43,973 nucleotides of DNA from CAMASH01 sp041746635 (GCA_041746635.1 JBGTGQ010000012.1:1-43973); one strand, 5' to 3'; shown: positions 6,714-16,078, counted from the first letter of the stretch. Notes: generated from the sequence alone by a model not told the origin. Made by a program: numbers and translations.

Positions 6714-8972
6714 ATGCGATACAGAGTTGCCATTTTTAAGTTTCTCAAAATCCTGGGCATCCTGCTCGTCCTGGCCACGCTCGCGCTGGCCATCGCGGGC
6801 TCTATTTTCGTTTACCCGCGCTATCAGGAATACCAAGCGATCGCCGACGGATTCGACCTCGCGGAACTGGACCGGATTCCGGCCATTTCCGAGGTCTATG
6901 ATTATGCGGGCCTGCGCTACAGCCGCCTCCCTGGTGAGGTGCGTTATGTCGTTCCGCTGGCGGAAATTTCCCCGCATTTTATCAACGCGGTGCTGGCGCG
7001 GGAGGACTCGCGCTTCCGCGAGCATCAAGGGGTCGACTACACCGGCATCGGGCGGGCGGCGGTCCGCAACCTGCAGGCCGGATCGGTCAAGGAAGGGGCC
7101 AGCACGCTCACCCAGCAACTGGCGCGGAATACTTTCGATTTGGGCGACGACCGCTGGCGGAAAAAATTTGTCGAAGCCCTGCTGGCGCTGCGCATCGAGA
7201 AATCTCTCAGCAAAGATCAGATCCTCGAAGCCTATGCCAACCGTATCTATTACGGCATCGGCATGTATGGAGTCGAAACCGCCGCCCGGGCCTGCTTCGG
7301 AAAATCCGCCCGCGAACTCACCTTGTCCGAGGCGGCCATCCTCGCCGGTCTCATCCGCAGCCCGAACCGGCTGAATCCGCTGGAGGATAGCCGCACCGCC
7401 CTGGCTCAGCGGGACCAAGTGCTCCGGCGCATGGAGGAGTTGACCATGATCACTCCCGCCGAGGCCACCGCCGCGCGGGCCGAACAAATGCCGCTGGCCA
7501 AGCGCCAGGCTCCGCCCGTGTTGGAAAACTATGCGATGGATGCCGTCCTGCGCGATCTCGCCATCCTGCTGCCCAAGGAAACCATCGATCGCGGCGGATT
7601 GAAAATTTACAGCACCATCGACCGCCGCCTGCAAATGATCGCGGAGGACGCAGTGGAGGTGCAACTCACCAAAATCGAAACGGAAAAAGGATGGCCTCAC
7701 CCCACCCTCGCGCAATCCCTGGAAACGAGCGCCCAAAATCCGTCGGCGAAGGGAAACGAATCTTCCTACATTCAGGGTGCACTGGTGGCGATCGACAACG
7801 AGACCGGCGGCCTGCGCGCCATTGTCGGCGGACGCGATTTCCAAGACAGCCCGTATAACCGCGCCGTGCTGGCCAAACGCCAAATCGGCTCGACTTTTAA
7901 ACCTTTCGTGTATGCCGCGGCCTTTGATCGTGGCATGGCACCAGGCACGCAGATTGACGACGGGCCCATTGGCGAAGGCGACATTGCCGGCGTCCTCACA
8001 ACCTGGTCGCCGGAAAACTCCGACGGCGAAAATTTGGGCATGCAACCCGCCGCCATCGGCCTGGTGCGTTCCCGCAACACGATGACCGTGCGGGTGGGCG
8101 AAATGGCCACACGCAGCGCGGTGCATGCGCTCGCTCAAAAATCTGGCTTGGAAAACGTGCCGAACATTCCCGCGATCTACCTGGGAGCATTCGAAACGAC
8201 GTTAAAAAGCCTCGCCGCCGCCTACACCATGTTCCCGAATGACGGGGTGCGCCGGCAACCCTACATCATCGAGCGGATCGACGACCTCCAGGGCAAAACC
8301 ATTTACAAGGCCACCCAGGCCGAACTGCGCTGCATCAGCCCCGCCGTGGGCTACGTGATGAACGAACTGCTGCGAGATGTGATTCGCAAGGGCACCGCTG
8401 CCAGCGCAAAATCCTTCGGCCTCACTGTTCCGGCGGCGGGAAAAACCGGAACCACCGACGATTACAAGGATGCATGGTTTGTGGGCTATACGAGCCGGCT
8501 GACTTGCGGTGTGTGGGTTGGCATGGATCGCCCCCAACGCATCGCCGATCGCGGCTACGGCAGCAAACTCGCACTGCCGATTTGGGTGGACTTCATTCAA
8601 CATGCCTCGGCTTGGAAATACGTGGCGCAGAATTTCGCCGGGCCTGGAAACCTCCAAAAAGTGGAACTCTGCCGGGTGTCAGGTGCCGTCGCCACATCGG
8701 AGTGCCTCGCTGCGGGATCCTCTTACCAAGCCCAACTGCCCGCGGTGATGATTCCTCGCACCCAATGTCCCGACCACGGCGGAGCCATGGCGGCCTTTGG
8801 CGCCGATGCCATCGTCCCCCCGGCGAATCCGCCTGCATCGCCTCCCGCCTCCACCGACGAAATCCCGGTGGCTCGGGCGGTTGCGGTCGATCCGGTGGAC
8901 CCGCCACTCCCGCCACCCGGCGTCCGTGTCATTCGCAAGCAGAACGGATTTATTTTTCAAGATTCCCGCTAA
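6714..8972 (+). CDS. Class A penicillin-binding protein (PBP1-type, GT51 plus transpeptidase)
   Basis: This 752-residue bifunctional enzyme polymerises and cross-links peptidoglycan in the periplasm. A single N-terminal membrane anchor spans about residues 8-32. The glycosyltransferase domain has EDSRFREHQGVDY with the catalytic Glu near 97, and GASTLTQQLARN. The transpeptidase has all three motifs: STFK with the acylated Ser at about 393, SRN at about 453 and KTGTT at about 577. The C-terminal tail is rich in Pro and Ala (about 700-740) and is probably disordered. ATG at 6714 is taken; a TTG four codons upstream is less likely. It follows the importer on the same strand after 56 bp, but is functionally unrelated. 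Subtype (1A, 1B or 1C) is not resolved. Confidence 0.93.
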   Translation: MRYRVAIFKFLKILGILLVLATLALAIAGSIFVYPRYQEYQAIADGFDLAELDRIPAISEVYDYAGLRYSRLPGEVRYVVPLAEISPHFINAVLAREDSRFREHQGVDYTGIGRAAVRNLQAGSVKEGASTLTQQLARNTFDLGDDRWRKKFVEALLALRIEKSLSKDQILEAYANRIYYGIGMYGVETAARACFGKSARELTLSEAAILAGLIRSPNRLNPLEDSRTALAQRDQVLRRMEELTMITPAEATAARAEQMPLAKRQAPPVLENYAMDAVLRDLAILLPKETIDRGGLKIYSTIDRRLQMIAEDAVEVQLTKIETEKGWPHPTLAQSLETSAQNPSAKGNESSYIQGALVAIDNETGGLRAIVGGRDFQDSPYNRAVLAKRQIGSTFKPFVYAAAFDRGMAPGTQIDDGPIGEGDIAGVLTTWSPENSDGENLGMQPAAIGLVRSRNTMTVRVGEMATRSAVHALAQKSGLENVPNIPAIYLGAFETTLKSLAAAYTMFPNDGVRRQPYIIERIDDLQGKTIYKATQAELRCISPAVGYVMNELLRDVIRKGTAASAKSFGLTVPAAGKTGTTDDYKDAWFVGYTSRLTCGVWVGMDRPQRIADRGYGSKLALPIWVDFIQHASAWKYVAQNFAGPGNLQKVELCRVSGAVATSECLAAGSSYQAQLPAVMIPRTQCPDHGGAMAAFGADAIVPPANPPASPPASTDEIPVARAVAVDPVDPPLPPPGVRVIRKQNGFIFQDSR

Positions 8973-9103
8973 TTATAAAAACAGGGATGGGAGTTGAGAT
9001 CAGAAGGATCGCCGAAGGCAATTGATGGTTGAGAGGTTCAGAGTGAATGCCACTCGCCTCGTAATGAGCGACTGAATTCCCAACACGCAATCGTTCGTCC
9101 CGA

Positions 9104-9865
9104 TCATCGCACCACCAGCAACCGGCAGGGGATCACCTGATAGAGCCAGTTCATGTGCACCGGCAACGTGCCATCGGCCTCCGCTTGGACGATGAGCAAA
9201 TCCGCCTCGATCCCCTGGATGGCTTCACAAAGATTATAACCGGTGTTGGAAGTCACGACCCGCGTCTCCACGTCGATCTGGCTGTCGGCAAACCCCGCGG
9301 TCAATTTGTCCAGCCAGGCGCCTTCATCCGTCGGTTCCTCACCTCGGGACGCGGCAATGGCGGCGGCAAACGGCGTTTTGTTCACGGCGATAGTGATATG
9401 CTCGGGCTGCAGAACATCGGCCACCCGTTGAAGAAAGGCACCACTCCCTTCCCCCGGATCCAAGGTGAAAACCAGCCGCCGCAAACGGGACGGCTCCTGT
9501 TGCGGCCTGGGAACCAGCAGAAGATCGCAGGGCGCACCCCGCAGCAGACCACGGGCCACCCCGCTCGTGAACAAGGTGTCATCGGTCTCGCTTTGCAGCG
9601 CGCCCGCAATGAGCAATTCATAACGGAAATTCTTGGCCGCACCGAGAATGGCTTCGGACGGAGTTTCCGCCTCCGCCCAGCGGATTTCCGCCTGCCGGCC
9701 GAGCGCTTCCCGGAAACGGCGCTCCTTGTCCGCGTCGTAGGCCGCGGCATGCACGAGTTCCAGCGCCGCCCCGCAATGCGCGGAAAAACGTTCCGCTTCC
9801 GCCAGCACGGCCGCGAACGTTGGTGAAAAGGTCGAGGCGACTCCCGCCCGCTGGTAGCTGATCAT
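9104..9865 (-). CDS. Tandem universal stress protein (UspA-like) domains
   Basis: This is a 253-residue cytoplasmic protein with two Usp-like halves. The first half ends with LLIAGALQ...VARGLLRGAPCDLLLVPRP (about 83-118) and the second with DLLIVQAEADG...LYQVIPCRLLVVR (to the C-terminus). Both show the closing strand pattern of the fold. The first strand of half one is short (MISYQRAGVASTFSPTF), and the ATP-binding G-2x-G-9x-G-S/T motif is not clear in either half, so nucleotide binding is doubtful. ATG at 9865 is the first start. It is followed downstream, on the opposite strand, by the PBP gene. Role: probably stress related, otherwise undefined. Confidence 0.7.
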   Translation of the reverse strand: MISYQRAGVASTFSPTFAAVLAEAERFSAHCGAALELVHAAAYDADKERRFREALGRQAEIRWAEAETPSEAILGAAKNFRYELLIAGALQSETDDTLFTSGVARGLLRGAPCDLLLVPRPQQEPSRLRRLVFTLDPGEGSGAFLQRVADVLQPEHITIAVNKTPFAAAIAASRGEEPTDEGAWLDKLTAGFADSQIDVETRVVTSNTGYNLCEAIQGIEADLLIVQAEADGTLPVHMNWLYQVIPCRLLVVR

Positions 9866-9925
9866 CGGGCGGAAAGCTCGCCTCTCCCCGCCCCCCGCGC
9901 TAGAAAAAAACGCGCCCGGGCGAAA

Positions 9926-10333
9926 CTACTTTCCCGCCAGCCTCCGAATGGCCCGGTATTCGCCCGCTGCCAGCGGCATCACGCTCAATCGCGACTGGCG
10001 CAGCAGGGCGATGTTCGCCAGCCCCTCTTCCGCCTTGATTTCCTCCAGCGTCACGGGACGCCGCAGGGCCTGCGCCGGGGCCAAATCCACGCAAACCCAC
10101 CCGTCCTCCTTCGCTGTCGGATCAGGATAGGCTTCGCACACGACCTCCGCTTCGCCCATCACGGCTTTGCCCGTAACGCTATGGTAAAAAAACACCCGGT
10201 CGCCGCGGCGCATGGCTTGGAGATTGTTCCGCGCCTGAAAATTCCGCACGCCCGTCCAGGCGGCCTTGCCATCTTTCAAAAAATCGTCCCACGAATACGC
10301 CGACGGTTCTTGTTTCACGAGCCAGTGTTTCAT
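9926..10333 (-). CDS. EVE-domain protein
   Basis: This is a 135-residue single-domain protein. MKHWLVKQEPSAYSWDDF at the start, WTGVRNFQARNNLQAMRRGDRVFFYHS in the first third, and VMGEAEVV and WVCVDLAPA later are hallmark segments of the EVE domain (PUA-like fold). EVE domains bind modified bases in nucleic acids; the role of this stand-alone housekeeping type is not settled. ATG at 10333 is chosen because it immediately precedes the conserved KHWLVKQEP and gives a 4-bp ATGA overlap with the dehydrogenase upstream, implying co-translation. Length is normal. Confidence 0.9.
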   Translation of the reverse strand: MKHWLVKQEPSAYSWDDFLKDGKAAWTGVRNFQARNNLQAMRRGDRVFFYHSVTGKAVMGEAEVVCEAYPDPTAKEDGWVCVDLAPAQALRRPVTLEEIKAEEGLANIALLRQSRLSVMPLAAGEYRAIRRLAGK

Positions 10334-11403
10334 GCGCAGCAATGTTTCAACGTTTTTCCGTCGAGGTAGTCCCGGATGCTCTCGAGGGTGAGGGCGGAAA
10401 GTCGTTCCACCGCCTCATTGCTGTTGAAGGCAACATGCGGCGTGAGCACCACATCGGAACGTTTCATCAGCCGGTTGTGAGTAACCAGACGGGAAAACTC
10501 CGCCACCCGTGCGGGGGAAAACTCGCGGCTCACCGGCGTGGATGACGCATTATGCACCCGCTCGGCGATTTTCTCACTAAGGATCGAGGTGGCACCCCCG
10601 CCTTGGAACACCCGTTCATCCTCCAGCACATCCAGACCAAGACCACCGACCCGCCCGGCGTCGAGGGCTTCGATCATCGCCTCGTTATCGATCAATCCCC
10701 CGCGCGCCGTGTTGATCAGCAAAATCCCCGGCGGGCAAAGCGCCAGTGACTCGCGATTGATCATGTGCCGCGTGGCCTTGGTCAACGGCACATGCAGCGT
10801 GACGACGTGCGACTCGCGCATCAACTCCACGAAAGACACATACCGGAAATCCAGCAACTCGCTGTAAAACGGATGCGGGTCGGCATCGCTCGCGATTACC
10901 GTCATGCCAAATCCCAAGCCGAGACGAACCACATGCATCCCGACGCGCCCGGCTCCCACGACTCCGAGAGTTTTCCCCCGTAGATCAAATCCCCGCAAGC
11001 CCTCGCGCGAAAAATGCCCCGTTCGCACCGCCTCGTCCGATTCCCGCAAACGCCGCGACAGCGCCAGAATGAGTGCAAAGGTATGCTCGGCCACGGTACT
11101 CTCGCCGTAGTTGCCGACATTGGAAACCGCCACTCCGCGACGCCGACACGCCTCCAGATCGAGGTGGTCGCAACCCGTGGACCGCGAGGCGATCAGTCGC
11201 AGGGCCGGATGGGCTGCCAGAAAATCCTCGCCGATTCTTTCGCTTATGAAGACCGAAACAACCTCGGCGTCCTCCGGCACTTCCTCCAATTTCCGCACGA
11301 AAACCACTTCATTCCCCGCCAGCGCATCGTGAAAAAAGGTTCGCTCCTCATCTTCGACTTCTACAAAAGAAATTTTCCTGCTTTGCACCGGGGCTTCGCT
11401 CAT
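10330..11403 (-). CDS. D-2-hydroxyacid dehydrogenase (D-lactate dehydrogenase-like)
   Basis: This 357-residue NAD-dependent oxidoreductase reduces a 2-keto acid, possibly pyruvate, to the D-hydroxy acid. It shows the Rossmann motif GVVGAGRVGMHVV (about 150-162), NTARGGLIDN with the catalytic Arg, the Glu in LDVLEDERV, and the catalytic His in LTPHVAFNS. All three catalytic residues are present. Before the C-terminal His there is an insertion (about 275-310) similar to D-lactate dehydrogenases that carry a longer loop. ATG at 11403 is used; a TTG one codon upstream is also open. Its start lies only 20 bp from the divergent thymidylate kinase start. Confidence 0.85.
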   Translation of the reverse strand: MSEAPVQSRKISFVEVEDEERTFFHDALAGNEVVFVRKLEEVPEDAEVVSVFISERIGEDFLAAHPALRLIASRSTGCDHLDLEACRRRGVAVSNVGNYGESTVAEHTFALILALSRRLRESDEAVRTGHFSREGLRGFDLRGKTLGVVGAGRVGMHVVRLGLGFGMTVIASDADPHPFYSELLDFRYVSFVELMRESHVVTLHVPLTKATRHMINRESLALCPPGILLINTARGGLIDNEAMIEALDAGRVGGLGLDVLEDERVFQGGGATSILSEKIAERVHNASSTPVSREFSPARVAEFSRLVTHNRLMKRSDVVLTPHVAFNSNEAVERLSALTLESIRDYLDGKTLKHCCA

Positions 11404-11423
11404 CAAAATTAAGAATTCCCAAT

Positions 11424-12099
11424 ATGTCCGAGGCGAGTCAAACAGGTTTCTTCATCAGTTTTGAAGGGTCGGAAGGTTGCGGCAAGAGCACGCAGATCCG
11501 CCACCTCGTCGAATCTCTCCGCGCTGCCGGTCACGAACCCCTCCTCGTCCGCGAACCCGGCGGCACCCCCCATCGGCGAACACATCCGCCATCTCCTCCA
11601 GCATTCGCCCGACAACGGCGCCATGACCCCCGAGGCCGAACTCCTCCTCTTCGCCGCCAGCCGCGCCCAGTTGGTTCGCGAAAAAATCCTCCCCGCCCTC
11701 GCCGCCGGCCGGATCGTCATCTCCGACCGCTTCCTCGATTCCACCACCGTCTATCAAGGAGTGGCCCGCAAGATCCCCGCCGCCACCGTGGAAAACATCA
11801 ACCGTTTCGCTGCCGGTCCGCGCCTGCCCGATGTCACCTTCCTCCTCGACATGGACTGCACCGAAGGCTTTGCCCGCCTGCGCAATCGCGCCAAACCCGA
11901 CGACAAACGCGACCGCATGGAAGAGGAACCTCTCGCCTTCTACGAAGCCGTCCGCCACGGCTACCTCGCCGTCGCCCAAGCCCACCCCACCCGCATCCGC
12001 GTGCTCGATGCCGCCCAACCCCAGGAGAAGATCGGCCGCGCCATCCGCGACGAACTCCAGCAAAGATCCCATGTCCTTTTCCAAGGAATCTGCCTTTGA
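11424..12099 (+). CDS. tmk: Thymidylate kinase, interrupted by a one-base frameshift
   Basis: Thymidylate kinase converts dTMP to dTDP and is essential for DNA synthesis. The N-terminus in the first frame gives FISFEGSEGCGKSTQ (P-loop) and VREPGGTP. The rest, in the +1-shifted frame, gives IGEHIRHLLQHS, ISDRFLDSTTVYQGVAR (the DR motif) and the Lys/Arg-rich lid followed by DRMEEEPLAFYEAVRHGY. The two pieces join exactly at a run of six C (11566-11571); five C would restore one open frame of 224 codons. All catalytic elements are otherwise intact. A sequencing or assembly slip in the homopolymer is the simplest explanation. True frameshifting or a recent mutation are alternatives. Its 3' end overlaps the delta' subunit start by 29 bp. 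Confidence 0.88.
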
Positions 12100-13033
12100 A
12101 CACCTGAGCGCGGCCCACCGCGCTGGACGGCTCGCCCACGCTCACCTGCTCAGCGGTCCCCTCGGCAGCGGCAAGGCCTGGCTCGGCACCCAACTCGCCG
12201 CCCTCACCCTCGAGTGCGACCCCGCCCGCGTCCTCACCCACCCCGACGCCCACATCCTGCAGCCCGAATCAAAATCCCGCCGCATCGTCATCGAGCAGAT
12301 CCGCAACCTCGAACACTCCATCCAGCGCAAACCCCTCCTCGCCCGCACCAAGATCGTCATCATCCACGAGGCTGACCGCATGCAGCCCCAGGCCGCCAAC
12401 GCCTTCCTCAAGACCCTCGAGGAACCCCCGTCCGGTTCTCTCATCCTCCTGCTCAGCGCCCTGCCCGAGGCCATGCTCGAAACCATTCTGTCCCGTTGCG
12501 TGGAGACGTCCCTCCACGGAACCGGCCCGCGCGAATCCTCCCTCGAGGACGCCGCCATCCTAACCGCCCTCGACGAATACCTCGTCCGTCCGGCCCAGCC
12601 CGGCGCAGCCGAAGCCTTCCGCTTCACCCGCGCCGTCCGCGACCTCATGGCCGCCCAGCGCGAAAGAATTTCCGACGAATACGAGGCCACCCTCAAAGCC
12701 GACATCGCCCACTACAAACAAACCTCCGACGGCGGCTCCTGGCTGGACGACCGCGCCGAACAAATCAAAGCCCTTAGCGAAGCCGGCGCCCTGCGCGAGC
12801 GCGAACGCATCCTGCAAATCGTCTTCGATGCCCTCAGCAGCGCCCTCCGCACCCAGCACGGCCAGCCCGCCACCAGCAAGGTCGTGCAAGCCCTCGCCGA
12901 AAAATACCCCACCCCCAACCTCCTCCGCCGCCTCGATGCCCTGGAAACCCTCCGCCGCCGCCTTGCCACCGGCGTACAGGAAGCCCTGGCCTTGGAAAGC
13001 GGCTTTCTGGAAATGATCCGCGCCGACTCTTAG
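12071..13033 (+). CDS. holB: DNA polymerase III subunit delta' (clamp-loader)
   Basis: This 320-residue AAA+ protein belongs to the clamp-loader complex that places the sliding clamp on DNA. HAHLLSGPLGSGKAWLG (about 23-39) is a P-loop in which the usual Ser/Thr after GK is Ala, so ATP turnover is unlikely, as is usual for delta'. IIHEADRMQPQAANAFLKTL and EEPPSGSLILLLSA, then ILSRC, are classic delta' segments. The C-terminal half is helical, as in the collar domain. ATG at 12071 is selected because MSFSKESAFEHLSAAHRAGRLAHAHL matches the family N-terminus. It overlaps tmk by 29 bp; tmk followed by holB is a common gene order in bacteria. Confidence 0.88.
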   Translation: MSFSKESAFEHLSAAHRAGRLAHAHLLSGPLGSGKAWLGTQLAALTLECDPARVLTHPDAHILQPESKSRRIVIEQIRNLEHSIQRKPLLARTKIVIIHEADRMQPQAANAFLKTLEEPPSGSLILLLSALPEAMLETILSRCVETSLHGTGPRESSLEDAAILTALDEYLVRPAQPGAAEAFRFTRAVRDLMAAQRERISDEYEATLKADIAHYKQTSDGGSWLDDRAEQIKALSEAGALRERERILQIVFDALSSALRTQHGQPATSKVVQALAEKYPTPNLLRRLDALETLRRRLATGVQEALALESGFLEMIRADS

Positions 13034-13324
13034 GGAAACCCCCGCAGCGCAAGGGTGATTTTTTCTCATTCTGGAAATCGGATGCGATCAAAAGTGGGTG
13101 AGGTAAAGAGAGAGCCCGCGGAGGGAGGCCTGACAGGGAGCACAGTCAAGATGTCTGCTCCTTGTTGGTCGCCTAAACTCACCCGCTTTTTATCACACCC
13201 ATGGAAATCCGCCATTGCTCTCCCAGCTTGACTTTCCTTGTCCGTTAGAGCGAAATCGCTCCATGGCTCTCGATGGCTTTCCCTCAGTCCGAGGTCTGGC
13301 GTAACCTTGTTGATACAAGAATTT
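13034..13324. other. Intergenic stretch without a recognised gene
   Basis: No coding frame with family resemblance is seen. A small perfect hairpin, GAGCG-AAAT-CGCTC, occurs at 13248-13261. The promoter of the pseudopilin-like gene at 13325 probably lies here, but I cannot assign -35/-10 boxes with confidence. Confidence 0.3.
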
Positions 13325-13870
13325 ATGAAGTCCGCACGCAAGCCGGCGAAGCGCGATGCTCATAGCTTGCTTGAGATATTGATCACCGTGGCGTTGATCA
13401 TGGTGATGTACGTGATGATGTTTGGCCCCTCCACAAAATTTCATCAAACGCAACAGATGACTAAGTGCGCCCGCAATCTCCAACACCTCCACGTCGCACT
13501 GAACATTTACGCCGGCGACCACGATGGAATGTTTCCCGCCTCCCTCACCGAACTTGTTCCTCGGTACACCGCCGACACCGCCATCTTTATTTGCCCTGGC
13601 AAGCGGAACAGCGGGTATGCCTACTACCGCGGACGCTCCGCGAAAGATGGCGCGGATGCCGCATTGATGTCCGACGCGCAGGTCAACGACCGTCCAAAGC
13701 TGCAACACGAGCTGGTTTTTTCCGACGATGGCAAGGCGCCCGGCAACAATCACAGGAAATTCGGCGGCAACATCCTTTTCTGTGATGGTCACATGACAAC
13801 AAGCGAACCGCACTCCGGACAAATTCTCCCGTTCAGCGAGCCGGTCACATTGGTTAATCCGGCCCGATGA
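13325..13870 (+). CDS. Pseudopilin-like protein with H-X9-DG-type C-terminus
   Basis: This 181-residue protein has a short basic leader (MKSARKPAKRD) followed by A-HSLLEILITVALIMVMYVMMF. That is a class III prepilin N-terminus with Glu at +5, but Ala instead of Gly at -1 and His instead of Phe at +1. The body (QMTKCARNLQHLHVALNIYAGDH, FPASLTELVPRY, FICPGK) and the ending GGNILFCDGHM follow the pattern of the expanded prepilin-like family in Planctomycetes and Verrucomicrobia. It would be an inner-membrane or pseudopilus component processed by a prepilin peptidase, if the altered cleavage site is accepted. ATG at 13325 is chosen because the longer frame lacks a leader of normal length. It overlaps the next gene by ATGA. 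Confidence 0.75.
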   Translation: MKSARKPAKRDAHSLLEILITVALIMVMYVMMFGPSTKFHQTQQMTKCARNLQHLHVALNIYAGDHDGMFPASLTELVPRYTADTAIFICPGKRNSGYAYYRGRSAKDGADAALMSDAQVNDRPKLQHELVFSDDGKAPGNNHRKFGGNILFCDGHMTTSEPHSGQILPFSEPVTLVNPAR

Positions 13871-15792
13871 TTTTCGCCATTCAGTGCTCTTGCGGCACGC
13901 CCTACGAGGTGGAGATGGACGCCCCGGCGACCGAGCCGATTCTCTGCCCGACCTGTGGGTTGGATGCGACAGAGTTTGCCAACCAACAGTTCGCGCCCTC
14001 AGAAAACGTGGCCGCCGATGACGCCATTTATTGCCATCAACACAGCGATCAACCGGCAGAGGTTTACTGCCTCGTCTGCGAGAAACCCATGTGCGGGTAT
14101 TGCATGCAGACAAGCGGCTTCATCTGCTCCCCTCTTTGCAAACTGCGGGCCCAACAGCAAGGGCTGGAGATTCCCGAATGCGACCGGCAGGACAGCGTAG
14201 TCACGCGCAGGCGCGGACAGGGGCGGAAGTTGCTGGCACTTGGTATCAACACACTCGTCGCCGGCCTTGTCATTGCGCTGCTCGGAGGATGGATTTGGTA
14301 CACATTTTGGGGAGCGAAACCGGCCGTGGCGTTCAGTACCCCGGTATCGGCTGACTACGACGTGGAACTGTGCCGTTTTCTTGCGCCGCAGCGCGTGATA
14401 TTTGCCAGCAATGATGAGATCGCGGTCTTCGACACCGCGAACAAAAAGCAGCTCTGGTCCAGGACGTTTCCCGATGTGTCACAAGTCGAAATCGGACAGA
14501 CCCTCCTCTGGGTGCTGGCCGACGGAGCGTTGTTCGCCCTCCATCCCGAATCCGGCGAGGAACAGGCACCCACACCCAGCAAAGGGCGCGTCCTCTCGAT
14601 CAGCCTCGCCGGGGACACCTTGTTTGTGATCACCAACAACAACCAACTCGTCGTTGTGGATGCCACTTCCGGCCGGGTCGTGGCGGAGTATCCCGCGCCC
14701 GCTGGAACGCTCCACGCCGAATCGGAACGCTTTCGATTCCCGACCACCTCCCCCTCGGAGGATGGCGACGATCCGGCAGTGGAAAGCGCCGGGATCGCGG
14801 CCGCTGCGATGATCAATGCCGCCGCTGCCGCTGCCGAGTCCGTGTCCGAAATCGATTGGGATACCGAGGGCGGTTCGGACCTGCAATCCTTCCGCCGCGA
14901 ATATACGCAGGACGTGAAGTTCGAAGCCAAATTGATAAAAGAAAACATCGTTCAACGCGAAGCCATGAAGCCCCCCGAGGCCACAGCCCTCAAAGAGGAG
15001 GGCATCACCGTTGGCGATACCCTGGCGATGGCCCAGCACATCATGAATGAACAGCGGCGGGATGTGACGGGCGGCATCGAGCACGTGGACGAAAGTACCT
15101 ACCGGGTGCAATTGCACCACCTGGCCGACCAAGCCGCCGTGCCGTGGACTGGCGATGTCATCGGGCGTCCGCAATTCTTCTCATTGAAGAGCGTGGACTT
15201 GCTCGTTGCCGGACAGACTCTCCTCACCTTCGACAAACAGGGGAAGAAACTCTGGGAATCGAAACTTAGTTATCCCATTACCCGGAACATACCCCCGGCT
15301 GTCGAAACCTCCGGCGGACTTTATTTTTTCGATAAAGGCGTACTGACAGCATTTGACACGGCCACAGGCACCGTGCGCTGGCGGCTCGGCAGCGTGGGTG
15401 TTTCCAAACTCCAGTTCGACGACGCCGGCATGCTCTATGTCTCCACCACGAGCGCCAGCCCGGAAACAATCCGCTACTCGCAACAAATCGATTTCGGCAA
15501 TCCCACCCAGCCGCTCGTCATGAAAGTTGATCCCGCCAGCGGAAAAATCCTCTGGCAAATCGAGAAGATAGGGGATCGTTGTTATGTCAGCGGTAAATTT
15601 GTCTATTTGACGAGTTCACGGGGCGGTATGTCTGAGACGTATTTCCGCATCTACAGGATCGACCCCAAGAATGGCAAACAACTCTGGGAATACTACCGCC
15701 CCGAAGAGCCGATCTCGATGGATTTCCTCGACAATCAAATCCTCGCTCTCTTCCCCAATCGGCTGGAAGTACTTCGATTCTTCTCGCCCTGA
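13867..15792 (+). CDS. Membrane protein with zinc ribbon, B-box-like zinc finger and PQQ-type beta-propeller
   Basis: This 641-residue protein is built of several modules. Residues 7-30 form a Cys4 zinc ribbon (CSC...CPTC). Residues 56-91 form a second Cys/His cluster (CHQHSDQPAEVYCLVCEKP and CGYC...C), resembling a B-box. A membrane helix lies at about 123-147. The rest carries repeats of the type LWSRTFPD, VVVDATSGRV, LLTFDKQGKKLWES, LTAFDTATGTVRWRL and VDPASGKILWQ, which form a PQQ-like propeller outside the membrane. An Ala-rich stretch (about 312-325) interrupts the propeller. It is co-translated with the pseudopilin-like gene before it. Topology suggests zinc fingers inside and propeller outside. 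Function unknown; scaffold or sensor are guesses. Confidence 0.75.
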   Translation: MIFAIQCSCGTPYEVEMDAPATEPILCPTCGLDATEFANQQFAPSENVAADDAIYCHQHSDQPAEVYCLVCEKPMCGYCMQTSGFICSPLCKLRAQQQGLEIPECDRQDSVVTRRRGQGRKLLALGINTLVAGLVIALLGGWIWYTFWGAKPAVAFSTPVSADYDVELCRFLAPQRVIFASNDEIAVFDTANKKQLWSRTFPDVSQVEIGQTLLWVLADGALFALHPESGEEQAPTPSKGRVLSISLAGDTLFVITNNNQLVVVDATSGRVVAEYPAPAGTLHAESERFRFPTTSPSEDGDDPAVESAGIAAAAMINAAAAAAESVSEIDWDTEGGSDLQSFRREYTQDVKFEAKLIKENIVQREAMKPPEATALKEEGITVGDTLAMAQHIMNEQRRDVTGGIEHVDESTYRVQLHHLADQAAVPWTGDVIGRPQFFSLKSVDLLVAGQTLLTFDKQGKKLWESKLSYPITRNIPPAVETSGGLYFFDKGVLTAFDTATGTVRWRLGSVGVSKLQFDDAGMLYVSTTSASPETIRYSQQIDFGNPTQPLVMKVDPASGKILWQIEKIGDRCYVSGKFVYLTSSRGGMSETYFRIYRIDPKNGKQLWEYYRPEEPISMDFLDNQILALFPNRLEVLRFFSP

Positions 15793-15835
15793 CCCCGTCA
15801 CCTGACGCAAAACACGCTGTAGTGCTTGTGATAAT

Positions 15836-16078
15836 CTATCCCGACGATTTACACCCCCATGTTAAAATCTTGAAGAATGGCTGTGGGGCGCGCTCCGGTT
15901 GCGATCCTACAGCCGACAGACGGAAGAACCGCGAATCCCAAATGCCGCCCCATCCGGAAAATGGCGGCTGTGATGGGCTAAAATCGGGACGAACCAAGTT
16001 TTTGAACGACCGGAAAGAGGCTCCGCGACGTGAGCGCAACGCCGAGACGAGAATGTTGGCATCGATGACGACGCGCAC
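15836..16078 (-). pseudogene. Remnant of a PIN-domain toxin
   Basis: From a possible GTG at 16078 the frame reads VRVVIDANILVSALRSRRGASF, the first strand and helix of a PIN ribonuclease with its first acidic residue (the Asp of IDANI). After about 25 codons resemblance stops and the frame becomes low-complexity, without the further acidic residues. No antitoxin gene is seen upstream. The stretch 15793-16215 otherwise holds no gene. Confidence 0.55.

Noticed and set aside
13225..13325. Possible sigma-70 promoter (TTGACT near 13229) before the pseudopilin-like gene
   Set aside because: No matching -10 box at suitable spacing, so it is not called.
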